From NCBI RefSeq assembly GCF_004770475.1, contig NZ_RQHK01000015.1, forward strand, positions 124,001 to 188,000: a stretch of DNA of 64,000 nucleotides, read 5' to 3'. Below, piece after piece: positions 1 to 8,735 of the stretch (positions are counted from its first letter, which is position 1; the number at the start of each line of letters is the position of its first letter). A program made the position numbers and the translations under genes. Below the pieces are notes generated by a model. The model was not told the DNA's origin. It saw only the letters and a program-made list of their open reading frames with translations, and ran no database searches. The stretch is from Leptospira mtsangambouensis (GTDB taxonomy: Bacteria; Spirochaetota; Leptospiria; Leptospirales; Leptospiraceae).

Positions 1-1529
1 TCACCTTGCATCCAGATTCGAAACTTTCTAAAGATGTAAAAGATTTATTAGAAATTGCTTATTGTGCTTCCAAACATCCAAGTTTTGATCCAATGGATAT
101 TGCTATATCCGATTGTTTGGTTTCTTTCCATGAAATAGATGATTCGGCTTTGTTATCTGTAAAAGATTTTCCATTGACACCTGACCATCTAACGATGGTT
201 CGTGTGCTGCAAGGAAAAAATGCCTACCATAGTTATGCCAAAGGTTCTCCTGAAGCAATTTTTGATTTATGCCAATTTGATTCTGCAGAATCAAATTTTT
301 GGACAACAAAAACCAATGAATTAGCAAAAGAAGGATACAGAGTTCTTGGTGTTGCCAAATCAAAATCATCATCTTCGAATATTCCTGAAGAAAGAAAACA
401 CGTTGATTATTTGTTTTATGGACTATTGGCATTTTTAGATCCCATTCGTGAGATAGTTCCTTTGGCAGTAAAAACAGCCTACGATTCGGGAATTCGTGTG
501 ATTATGATTACAGGAGATTATCCAGAAACTGCCAAAAACATTGCAGACCAAATTGGATTAAAGGATTCTCATTTGGTTTATACGGGAAAGGCTTTGGCCA
601 GTTTGAATGAAACTGAATTACAATCTGTTATCCGAACTTGTAATATTTTTTCTAGGGTCAGCCCAGAAGACAAATGGCGAATCGTTCGTATGTTAAAAGC
701 GGATGGTGAGATTGTTGCTATGACAGGGGATGGTGTGAACGATGCTCCTGCATTGCGTACGGCAAATATCGGTGTGGCAATGGGAGAAAGAGGAACTGAT
801 GTTGCGCGAGAAGCTGCCGACATTGTTTTGTTAGATGATTCTTTCTCTTCTATATTGGAGTCAGTTAAGATCGGAAGGCAAATTTTTGATAACTTAAAAA
901 AAGCATTAGGATACTTGATTGGAGTTCATATCCCAATAGTTGGTATTACATTTTTCCCTATTATTTTTGATTGGCCTATTGTTGTTTTATCAGCCATTCA
1001 TATTGTATTTATGGAAATGGTCATTGATCCTACTTGTACAATTGTATTTGAAAGGGAATCGCAAGAGGCAGATTTGATGAATCGAAAACCGAGGGAAACT
1101 TCGGAACCACTTTTGGATAAAGAATTGTTTATCAATTCCTTGATCCAGGGTGCCATTTCTTTGTTATCTGTTGTATCATCATACTGGATCACTGAGTTGT
1201 TTTTGAAAGGAAATTCCTCTCCAAAGGTTGTGAGTACGGCTACTTTTGTTACATTAGTATTTTCGAATTTATTCTTAATCCTTGCCAATCGTTCACTCCA
1301 TGAGTCGATGTGGAGTCGGATGCGAATTCCCAATCCTATCATTCGGTTTGTTTTTGCGGGGACAATCGGTGTGCTTTTTTTGGCTATGTATTTGCCCGGT
1401 TTGAATGCTATGTTTCATTTTGTGCCACTTAATTTTGTTCAGTTTTCCTCTGCGATACTGGTTGCATTTATTGGAGTATTGTTCTACGATATGACAAAAG
1501 TTTTGGTTTCAAAATTACTTCGTGGCTGA
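1..1529 (+). CDS. Cation-transporting P-type ATPase, C-terminal part (cut by window edge)
   Basis: The frame is open to the left edge, so this is the C-terminal ~509 residues of a longer protein; the phosphorylation motif DKTGT must lie upstream. Seen: the nucleotide-binding motif KGSPEAI, then MITGDYPETA, then the hinge motif MTGDGVNDAPAL, which together define the P and N domains of a P-type ATPase. About six membrane segments follow, with a metal-site-like segment FMEMVIDPTCTIVFE in the M6 position. In the family this region binds the transported ion; the IDP variant is typical of PacL-like P2-type cation pumps rather than of CPx heavy-metal pumps. Substrate (Ca2+, Mn2+ or another divalent cation) cannot be decided. 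It ends 37 bases before the patatin gene, in the same direction. Confidence 0.9.
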   Translation, partial: TLHPDSKLSKDVKDLLEIAYCASKHPSFDPMDIAISDCLVSFHEIDDSALLSVKDFPLTPDHLTMVRVLQGKNAYHSYAKGSPEAIFDLCQFDSAESNFWTTKTNELAKEGYRVLGVAKSKSSSSNIPEERKHVDYLFYGLLAFLDPIREIVPLAVKTAYDSGIRVIMITGDYPETAKNIADQIGLKDSHLVYTGKALASLNETELQSVIRTCNIFSRVSPEDKWRIVRMLKADGEIVAMTGDGVNDAPALRTANIGVAMGERGTDVAREAADIVLLDDSFSSILESVKIGRQIFDNLKKALGYLIGVHIPIVGITFFPIIFDWPIVVLSAIHIVFMEMVIDPTCTIVFERESQEADLMNRKPRETSEPLLDKELFINSLIQGAISLLSVVSSYWITELFLKGNSSPKVVSTATFVTLVFSNLFLILANRSLHESMWSRMRIPNPIIRFVFAGTIGVLFLAMYLPGLNAMFHFVPLNFVQFSSAILVAFIGVLFYDMTKVLVSKLLRG

Positions 1530-1566
1530 CATGATCGTGGTCTGTTTCTAAACTTAGCAAAAGCTT

Positions 1567-2433
1567 ATGATAGAACTCTTCTTTCCTAAAAAGTATTCTG
1601 CTCTTTGTTTGAAATCCGCCTTTTTTGGATTTTTTGCCCATACAGGATTTGTGCGCGGTTTGCAAGAAATTGGTTTTAAACCTGCCGTTGTTACAGGGTC
1701 AAGCTCTGGAGCAATGATCGGTGCCTTGTATGCAACCGGTCGAGAAATGGTCGAATTTGAATCTCTTATTTTGGGACTAAGAAAAAAGGATTTTTGGGAA
1801 GGGAACTCTTTGTCAATGCTTGGTCGATTGTTACGCAAAGGGTTAAATGGTTATAGTGGGGTTCTTACTGGCAAAGCAACTCGCAAAATCTTATATCCAT
1901 ATCTTGGAAATAAAAAGTTTTCCGACTTACCAATAAAGTTAGGAATCGCCGTCTCCAATCTATCAAAAAACAAAAGAGAACTGATCACTGAAGGAAATGT
2001 TTTAGATGCGGTGATGGGCTCAATCGCATTTCCATTTTTATACGAAGTACAAGAATTTCAAGGGCAGGAATTTTTGGATGGTGGTATTGGTGATGGAGAA
2101 CCGATCAAAGAACTGATCTTGGATCCTAGTATTGATCGCATTGTCATACACCAAATCAATAATCATAGACCTGTGAGTCGAAACACCATTAAGCGTGCGT
2201 TAGACGCATCTGTACAAATTATCGAATCGGAAACAGAAGATTTGAAATCATTGTTGGCTAAGGAAAAAGGAAAAAAACTAATCCGTTTAGAGACAAACAC
2301 TCCTTACCTTTCGCCCAATGACTTTTCAAAAGGTAAATTTGCTCTTGCCGAAGGGCGTGGAACCGCTTATCGGCATAAGGCAGAAATTTTGGGTGAACTG
2401 GAACTACCAGTATTTGGTTTTTTTAATCAATAA
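1567..2433 (+). CDS. Patatin-like phospholipase family protein
   Basis: 288 aa, related to the RssA/YlbK bacterial patatins. Seen: nucleophile elbow GSSSG at residues 44-48 (Ser46) and the dyad aspartate in DGG at about residue 171, so the Ser-Asp catalytic dyad is intact. The glycine-rich oxyanion motif that normally precedes it is weak (GFFAHTG at 21-27 rather than GGGxxG). No signal peptide is visible, so a cytoplasmic or membrane-peripheral lipase/esterase is likely. It sits between the ATPase and a histidine kinase only 8 bases downstream, and may be cotranscribed with both. Substrate unknown. The ATG start has only a weak ribosome-binding site. Confidence 0.85.
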   Translation: MIELFFPKKYSALCLKSAFFGFFAHTGFVRGLQEIGFKPAVVTGSSSGAMIGALYATGREMVEFESLILGLRKKDFWEGNSLSMLGRLLRKGLNGYSGVLTGKATRKILYPYLGNKKFSDLPIKLGIAVSNLSKNKRELITEGNVLDAVMGSIAFPFLYEVQEFQGQEFLDGGIGDGEPIKELILDPSIDRIVIHQINNHRPVSRNTIKRALDASVQIIESETEDLKSLLAKEKGKKLIRLETNTPYLSPNDFSKGKFALAEGRGTAYRHKAEILGELELPVFGFFNQ

Positions 2434-2441
2434 TTCAAATT

Positions 2442-4367
2442 ATGGACATCCAAAAGAAACTCAATGTATTGATTGTTGAAGATTCCCTTGCTTCTTACAA
2501 AGCAATTGTAGCAGTTTTACAAAACTTTGGGTTTTCTATATTTTCTGAAAGAGCTGAGTGGAAATCAGAATTCGAACAAAGAATAAATGATGAAACTTGG
2601 GATATCGTGATCTCAGACTTTTATCTTCCAGATTTTGATGGTCGTTATGTGATTTCTAGAGTCAAAGAAATCAATCCAGAGCTGCCAGTGATTCTTGTTA
2701 CGGAATTTTTACCAGAAGAATCTGCTTCTGAATTTTTAAATTTAGGTGCAGCAGAATTTTTACCAAAATCTTCAATCATCAAACTGCCGTTTGTTGTAAA
2801 TCGTGAATTGGAAGCTTACCGCCTAAAACAATCACAAAAAAAAGCTTGGGATATGTTGGTTCATGGGGAAGAACTTTTAACACGTTCTCAAAAAATTTCT
2901 CATCTTGGTCATTTCGAAGTAATTTTTCCTGAAAAAAATACCTTATGGTCTTTAGAGTTGTATCGAATTTTAGGATTTGATTTTGCGGAAATTCCTTTGA
3001 TGGAAAAAGTATGGGCACTTTTGGATGAAGCAGAGCAAGACCATATCAAAGTTGTTTGGTCTGATTTACTTAGAGACAATCACTCTAAGGAAATGATTGT
3101 CACGTTAAATACAAAATCTGGCAGAAAAAAAGTAAATCTTTGGTTGGAAGCAGAAAAGTTTGAAGGCTCAAGATTCAGAATTTTTGGTACCATTCATGAT
3201 ATTTCGGATTTATCTGAATTAGAACATTCCATTCAGTTGAACGAGCAGTTGTTTAAGGGTATCTTTAATAATTCCTCACAAGCTATTTTTCTTTTGGATT
3301 TACAAGGTCATGTGATTCGTATGAATCGTAATGCTGTGATTTCTTTTGAAAGAGAGGAAACTGATGTCCAAGGTTTGGAATTGATTCGATCTATTTTTTC
3401 GAATTCCGATGAAGAATCTAAAAAAAAATTAACTTACGGAATGAAGTTAGCTTTAAAAAATCAAAGTTTCGAGGTATTTGTCAGCTATAATTTGTTAGAT
3501 GGAAGGGAAAAATACTTTGATTGTGATTTTTATTCATTAACGGACACATCTGGGAAAATTTTGTATATAGTCTTAGAAGCCAAGGACATTACTGAGAAAA
3601 TTGTATTAGAACGTGCATATGCCCAATCGCAGAAATTAGAAGCACTGGGAACGTTTGCCGGTGGTATCGCCCATGATTTTAATAATTTACTCACTCCAAT
3701 GTTAGCTTATGTTTCTTTTTTGAATTCAGAATGGTCCAAGGGTGCTACGAATGAGGCAATTCAAAAATCCTTACCTGCAATTGAAGGAATTTCCAAGTCT
3801 TTGGACAGGGCAAAAAACTTAATCCAACAAATTCTTACTTATTCTAAAATCGATAATTCCATTTCAAAACAATTAGATCTTAGGGAAAATTTATTACAAG
3901 TTTTAAAGGAAGTAAGAACTGTATCTTCTAACCAAATCACATTGTTTACCGATTTAGGAAATGAACCTGCTTATGTGAATGCGGATCCAATTCAAATTTT
4001 TCAAATTCTATCGAACTTATACGAAAATTCCGTGTTTGCCTTGAAAGATATACCAAATCCGAAAATTACAATTTCTCTTTCAAAAGTTTTATATGAAAAA
4101 TCAGAATTACTTCATATTGGATTTATGAAAAATACTGAGTATTGGAAATTAGGTTTTGCTGATAATGGAGAAGGAATCCCTCCAGATATTATCGAAAAAA
4201 TCTTTGATCCATTTTTCACTACCAAAGGTGGGAAGGGTACGGGTTTGGGATTGCCTATCATTTATGGGATCATGGTGAAGATGGGTGGAACAATTCTAGT
4301 AAATTCTTCGATTGGGAAAGGAACAGAGTTCGATCTATATTTTCCGGCTTGGAAAGCTATGCTTTAA
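2442..4367 (+). CDS. Hybrid sensor histidine kinase: receiver-PAS-PAS-HisKA-HATPase
   Basis: 641 aa, cytoplasmic, no membrane segment seen. Order: N-terminal receiver (residues ~7-125, phospho-acceptor Asp59 in [12 protein letters not shown]), two PAS-like regions (~145-260 and ~265-390), then a HisKA domain with His411 in [13 protein letters not shown] and an HATPase with DNGEGIP and GTGLGLPI. The HDFNN type of H-box is typical of NtrB-like PAS kinases. A receiver at the N-terminus means it can take phosphate from another kinase; the next gene, 44 bases downstream on the same strand, is a hybrid kinase that could feed it. The signal sensed is not deducible. Confidence 0.9.
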   Translation: MDIQKKLNVLIVEDSLASYKAIVAVLQNFGFSIFSERAEWKSEFEQRINDETWDIVISDFYLPDFDGRYVISRVKEINPELPVILVTEFLPEESASEFLNLGAAEFLPKSSIIKLPFVVNRELEAYRLKQSQKKAWDMLVHGEELLTRSQKISHLGHFEVIFPEKNTLWSLELYRILGFDFAEIPLMEKVWALLDEAEQDHIKVVWSDLLRDNHSKEMIVTLNTKSGRKKVNLWLEAEKFEGSRFRIFGTIHDISDLSELEHSIQLNEQLFKGIFNNSSQAIFLLDLQGHVIRMNRNAVISFEREETDVQGLELIRSIFSNSDEESKKKLTYGMKLALKNQSFEVFVSYNLLDGREKYFDCDFYSLTDTSGKILYIVLEAKDITEKIVLERAYAQSQKLEALGTFAGGIAHDFNNLLTPMLAYVSFLNSEWSKGATNEAIQKSLPAIEGISKSLDRAKNLIQQILTYSKIDNSISKQLDLRENLLQVLKEVRTVSSNQITLFTDLGNEPAYVNADPIQIFQILSNLYENSVFALKDIPNPKITISLSKVLYEKSELLHIGFMKNTEYWKLGFADNGEGIPPDIIEKIFDPFFTTKGGKGTGLGLPIIYGIMVKMGGTILVNSSIGKGTEFDLYFPAWKAML

Positions 4368-4411
4368 TCAATTGACAAGATCATCCTTTTGTATTAATAA
4401 ATGATGATCCC

Positions 4412-6586
4412 ATGAATAATTATTTCCAGAGAAAGCACTTCGAGTCCCTCTATCTAGGTTTTTTATGGGGACTTCTTGTATTACTTTTGCTTTCTTCTTT
4501 TTTTTTCTTTTATCAAGTGTATGAAAGTCGTAAAGATCGAAATTTATATGAAAACCAGAGTCGCTGGAATGCATTTTTAATTCAATATTCTTCTTATTTA
4601 AAGGACGCAGAAACTGGAGTCCGTGGTTACCTCCTAACTTCGGATCCAGAATTTCTGGAACCTTATAAAAATTCTCTCCTTCAAATGCAAAAACTCGAGA
4701 CTTCACTTAGAGAAGAATGTGAATTCATTTATATTGGAGAGTTAGAGTCCATCATTCGTGCCTACCACCTAAAACTAGAATACATTCAAAATTTTATAAA
4801 ATATTTTCCCAATAAACGTCCCTCGAAAGAGGCTTTTATTGAAAGCAAAAGACGAATGGATGTTTTTCGCGACGAAGTTCAATTGCTTTTGGATAAGAAG
4901 TTAGAAAAAGAAAATTTAGAAAGAGAAACAAATCGTAAATTTACCATTCGGTTGATCGCCACTTCAGGTGGATTATTTTTTATTTTATCCATACTTATAT
5001 TGTGGATGATCTTTGTATTAAAAAGAAATACGAGAATATTAGTTGAGAAGGAACTAATTGAAGACCGTTTGTTTGAGATCGACGACTTGTATCAAAACTC
5101 ACCAGTTGGATTTCATAGTTTAGATGTAAATGGTTTTTTTGTAAAAGTCAATCGAACAGAACAAGAATGGTTGGGATACACAGAAGAAGAGTTAATTGGA
5201 AAAATAAAATGGTCTGATCTTCTTGCTGACGAGAGCAAACAAGTTTTTCAGACTAATTTTCCTGTTTTTAAAGAGAAAGGTCGGATAGACAATTTAAGAT
5301 TTGAAGTCATTCGCAAAGATGGTAGTTCTTTGTTTTTGAATATTTCGGCGACGGCAATTTATTCACAAAACAACGAAATGGTGAGGTCTCGTTCTGTTTC
5401 TTTGGATATATCTCAAATGGTATTATATGAGAGAGCTCTGATTGACTCTCGAATCCGTGCTGAGGATGCAAACCGAGCCAAGTCAGAATTCCTTTCCAAT
5501 ATGAGCCATGAATTAAGAACCCCGCTGAATGCAGTGATCGGGCTTTCTATGTGGCTTATGGAAGACAATCCAAAACCAGAACAGATAGAATACTTAAAAA
5601 ACTTACGTTTCTCTAGTGAAACACTTCTTACTTTGATCAATGACATTTTAGATTTTAACAAAATTGAAGAAAGAATGATCATTATAGAAGAAATTGATTT
5701 TAGTCTGAAGGATTTTATAAGCTCTGTTTCCTCTTCTTTTGAGATTAAGGCCAAAGAACAACTTCTTTCTTTCCAAGCTGAAATTGATGAAAAACTACCC
5801 GAATATATTTGTTTTGATCCCACACGAATGTTGCAAGTACTTAATAATTTATTATCTAATGCCGTGAAGTTTACTAAAGCAGGAAAAATTACACTTCGTG
5901 TTCAATTAGAATCAAAAATTGGTAATGACGTTGTAATTCGATTTGAAGTGGAAGATACGGGAATAGGAATTGCATCTGAGAAACTTAAATTTGTATTTGA
6001 AAAATTCACCCAAGCAAGTGGAGACACAACCAGGAAGTATGGTGGCTCTGGCCTTGGGCTTGCCATATCAAAAGGTCTTGTCGAATTAATGAAAGGCAAT
6101 CTTGAATTAGAGTCGGAATTGGGGAAAGGATCAAAATTTTCTTTTACCTTCCCATGTAAAATCGGAAATTCAAACATAAATAGACAAATTCCTTCATTAA
6201 AGGATTCTTCTGATTTAACCGGAAAAAGAATTCTTGTTGCTGATGATATTGAAATTAATCGGTCTATCGTGATTCGTTTTTTAAAACGTTGGGGTATTGA
6301 ATCGGAAGAAGCAGCTGATGGTGAGGAAGTATTACAAAAGTTGGCCAATGGAAAATATGATTTAGTTTTGATGGATTTGCATATGCCAAAAATGGATGGT
6401 TATATGGCAACGAAACGAATTCGCGAAAATCTTTCTTGGAAAAACTTGCCGATTATTGCTTTAACTGCTTCCGCACAATTAGAAACACAAGATAAAATTC
6501 ATTCAGTTGGAATGGATGATTTTATCTCCAAACCTTTTTATCCCAATGATTTGTTTCAAAAATTAACGCACTGGATTGTAATTTAA
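4412..6586 (+). CDS. CHASE3-PAS hybrid histidine kinase with C-terminal receiver
   Basis: 724 aa membrane kinase. Seen: TM1 (~12-35), an extracytoplasmic CHASE3 domain (~40-170, hallmark DAETGVRGYLLTSDPEFL), TM2 (~178-202), PAS (~222-335), HisKA with His366 in NMSHELRTPLNAVIG, HATPase with DTGIGI and GGSGLGLAIS, and a C-terminal receiver with phospho-acceptor Asp655 in VLMDLHMPKMDG. CHASE3 is a small-ligand or stress-sensing domain of unknown input. The architecture implies internal phosphotransfer. It runs in tandem behind another kinase and converges on the SpoIIE-type phosphatase gene, with the two stop codons overlapping by four bases. Confidence 0.92.
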   Translation: MNNYFQRKHFESLYLGFLWGLLVLLLLSSFFFFYQVYESRKDRNLYENQSRWNAFLIQYSSYLKDAETGVRGYLLTSDPEFLEPYKNSLLQMQKLETSLREECEFIYIGELESIIRAYHLKLEYIQNFIKYFPNKRPSKEAFIESKRRMDVFRDEVQLLLDKKLEKENLERETNRKFTIRLIATSGGLFFILSILILWMIFVLKRNTRILVEKELIEDRLFEIDDLYQNSPVGFHSLDVNGFFVKVNRTEQEWLGYTEEELIGKIKWSDLLADESKQVFQTNFPVFKEKGRIDNLRFEVIRKDGSSLFLNISATAIYSQNNEMVRSRSVSLDISQMVLYERALIDSRIRAEDANRAKSEFLSNMSHELRTPLNAVIGLSMWLMEDNPKPEQIEYLKNLRFSSETLLTLINDILDFNKIEERMIIIEEIDFSLKDFISSVSSSFEIKAKEQLLSFQAEIDEKLPEYICFDPTRMLQVLNNLLSNAVKFTKAGKITLRVQLESKIGNDVVIRFEVEDTGIGIASEKLKFVFEKFTQASGDTTRKYGGSGLGLAISKGLVELMKGNLELESELGKGSKFSFTFPCKIGNSNINRQIPSLKDSSDLTGKRILVADDIEINRSIVIRFLKRWGIESEEAADGEEVLQKLANGKYDLVLMDLHMPKMDGYMATKRIRENLSWKNLPIIALTASAQLETQDKIHSVGMDDFISKPFYPNDLFQKLTHWIVI

Positions 6587-8625
6587 TTTTTTTTATCTAA
6601 AGAGATGGCGAGTATTGTGATGTCGTCGTCCGAACGTTTTGACTTTTGGAATTTTTCCACTTCTGCGATTACTTGATCACAAATTGTCTGAGGGTCTTTG
6701 TCGGCTAATGTTTGTAAAATGGAAATAAATCTTTCTTCTCCAAAAAGTTCTCCCGTTGTTGATTTTCTTGCTTCAATTACACCATCCGTAAATAATACCA
6801 GAGTACCGGATTTAGGAAGGGGTAATGTTTTTTCAATTACTTGAGCTTCAATGTATTCGTTTATGGCTCGCCCTGGACTTGTGATATGTTCGATATTTCC
6901 ATTTCGATCTAAATAAATCAATGGGTGGTGCCCAGCATTGGCTATCTTCATGATATTTTTTTCTGGATGCAGATAAACAAAAAAGGCACTCAGGAAATGT
7001 CCAGAAAGAGAACTAAGAAGAGATAAACGAATTCGTTCGGCTGCATAGGCAGGCCTATCGAGGGAATCATCCCAGATTTGAAGGGAAACTTTTGTCATGG
7101 ATGCAATCATTGCGGCAGGTATTCCGTGGCCCGAAACATCGCAGAGAAATAAACCTATTTCATTTTCTTTAACAATGAATTGAACAAAATCACCACCAAT
7201 GTCAGAGGCGGGTGAATAACGAAAGCCTAATGCATAACCATTTGCATGTGTCCTTTTTTGTGGCAATAAACCACTTTGGAGTTTTTGTGCAATTTTTAAC
7301 TGGAGGTCTAATTCTTGTTTTTCTTCTGTTGCTTTTCTGTAATCAGAAACTTTTAGAACCAATGCCATCGACAAAAAGAAAACTTCTATTGCGGAACCTA
7401 ACGGCAGTGAGTAGGAAGATAAATGGATGGGTTTGATGAAACCTTGAACGGTTAAAGTATTTAAAGCGCCACCGAGTAGAATCGATCCGAAAGCCAGTAG
7501 GAAAAGAATCACTTCAAGTTTTTTTTTGCTTTTGATCACAGCCATAAGAGAAATGAAGAGGACAAGCAAAATGGGTATGATCACTAGAGAGACACCTAAC
7601 TGAATGAAGTTTCTCAGTTCTAGGAAAAAGATTGTAAAGATTAAAGAAATAAACAATAAGATAAAACCTTTTGTAAGTTTATTCACTTTAGGAAAGTTTT
7701 TTTCTGTTTCTAAAAATTCTATCGTAAAAAGTAAACCAAAGACTGAAGTCAGATAGATCGTGATCGGAAATAAATAGTTTTTCCAGGTATGCGAATTTCC
7801 TATTTCAATGTATTGCATAAATCCAGTGGAAAACAAATTGATCAAGAGAACCGTTGCTAAATAGAAAAAGTAAAAGAAAAATTTTCGATAACGCAGTGTA
7901 TTCGCTAAGAATAAACTGAATAAAAACATCATAAAACCTGCGCCGAAATAAGCCGCAAAGAATATATCTTGTTTTTTTGAAAAGGCGATGAAACTTCGCG
8001 AATTATAAATAGAAACAAAATTAAAGATTGGATTTGCTGAATTAATTTTTACGTATATAGTGCGTGTTTCATCTGGTGAGAGAGTAATTGGAAATGCCGG
8101 GATATGGGAGTATATAGGTTTGTTTCTTTGTAGGACCTGCTCGCCGGATACTTGTGTAATCCAGTTCCCTTTCACTTGTGCATGCAGTTCAAAAACATCC
8201 ACCACCGGACTTGAAAAATGCAAAAAGAATGTATGTGGTAAATTTCCATAGTGGATCAATGTAATTCTTAACCAAAGTGGATCTTTCACTTGTGAAAAAG
8301 AGATAGTCGCTTTCGGATTTGGTCGCCAAATTGTGTCCTCTCTTAGAATTCTGTCCAAACTAGATTCCTGTTCTGGAACAATGACATATTCAAAATATTT
8401 TCCAATGTCCCTATAGTTTTTTGATTCCTCAATGGAAAGAGGAAAGGCCGAAAGAGAGGACTGAAAACAAAGAAGAACCACAAAGAGTGGAATCCATAGT
8501 TTGGGGATTTTGAGAAAAGGGAGATTCTTGTCCGTTTTTTGTATTTTGGTTTTCCTTCCTGTTTCGTTCGAAGGAAATTTAGGTGAGTTGGGGAAAAAAG
8601 AAAGCCAGTTTCGAAACATTCGCAC
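6583..8625 (-). CDS. 7TM-DISM membrane receptor with SpoIIE/RsbU-type PP2C phosphatase domain
   Basis: 680 aa. An N-terminal hydrophobic segment (~45-60) leads into a periplasmic sensor of the 7TMR-DISM type (~65-200), then seven membrane helices (~215-415), a short coiled linker with the LQSGLLPQK motif and a SpoIIE/RsbU phosphatase domain (~455-680; ASDIGGDF, CDVSGHGIPAAM, DDDITIL metal-site motifs). Family knowledge: such phosphatases dephosphorylate anti-anti-sigma factors or STAS proteins in partner-switching pathways; no STAS or anti-sigma gene lies next to it here. It is transcribed divergently from the ClpB-like gene and converges on the CHASE3 kinase. The basic N-terminal stretch before the hydrophobic segment makes the exact start a little uncertain. 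Confidence 0.9.
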   Translation of the reverse strand: MRMFRNWLSFFPNSPKFPSNETGRKTKIQKTDKNLPFLKIPKLWIPLFVVLLCFQSSLSAFPLSIEESKNYRDIGKYFEYVIVPEQESSLDRILREDTIWRPNPKATISFSQVKDPLWLRITLIHYGNLPHTFFLHFSSPVVDVFELHAQVKGNWITQVSGEQVLQRNKPIYSHIPAFPITLSPDETRTIYVKINSANPIFNFVSIYNSRSFIAFSKKQDIFFAAYFGAGFMMFLFSLFLANTLRYRKFFFYFFYLATVLLINLFSTGFMQYIEIGNSHTWKNYLFPITIYLTSVFGLLFTIEFLETEKNFPKVNKLTKGFILLFISLIFTIFFLELRNFIQLGVSLVIIPILLVLFISLMAVIKSKKKLEVILFLLAFGSILLGGALNTLTVQGFIKPIHLSSYSLPLGSAIEVFFLSMALVLKVSDYRKATEEKQELDLQLKIAQKLQSGLLPQKRTHANGYALGFRYSPASDIGGDFVQFIVKENEIGLFLCDVSGHGIPAAMIASMTKVSLQIWDDSLDRPAYAAERIRLSLLSSLSGHFLSAFFVYLHPEKNIMKIANAGHHPLIYLDRNGNIEHITSPGRAINEYIEAQVIEKTLPLPKSGTLVLFTDGVIEARKSTTGELFGEERFISILQTLADKDPQTICDQVIAEVEKFQKSKRSDDDITILAISLDKKN

Positions 8626-8693
8626 TATAATAGGACGAGAATTGGAGAGAGAAAGTGATTTTCCGAGAAAAAACTTGTAACAAGAACGAGGAA

Positions 8694-8720
8694 TTGGCAG
8701 TCAAACGATTAGAGTGCTAA
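8694..8720 (+). promoter_or_regulatory. CIRCE-like HrcA operator
   Basis: TTGGCAGTC, nine bases, GAGTGCTAA. The right arm is a perfect CIRCE half-site, the spacing is exactly nine and the left arm matches 7 of 9 positions of TTAGCACTC. It ends 15 bases before the start codon of the ClpB-like gene, just ahead of a strong GGGGAG ribosome-binding site. Inference: heat-shock control by HrcA. Confidence 0.7.
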
Positions 8721-8735
8721 AAAAGGGGAGACACA

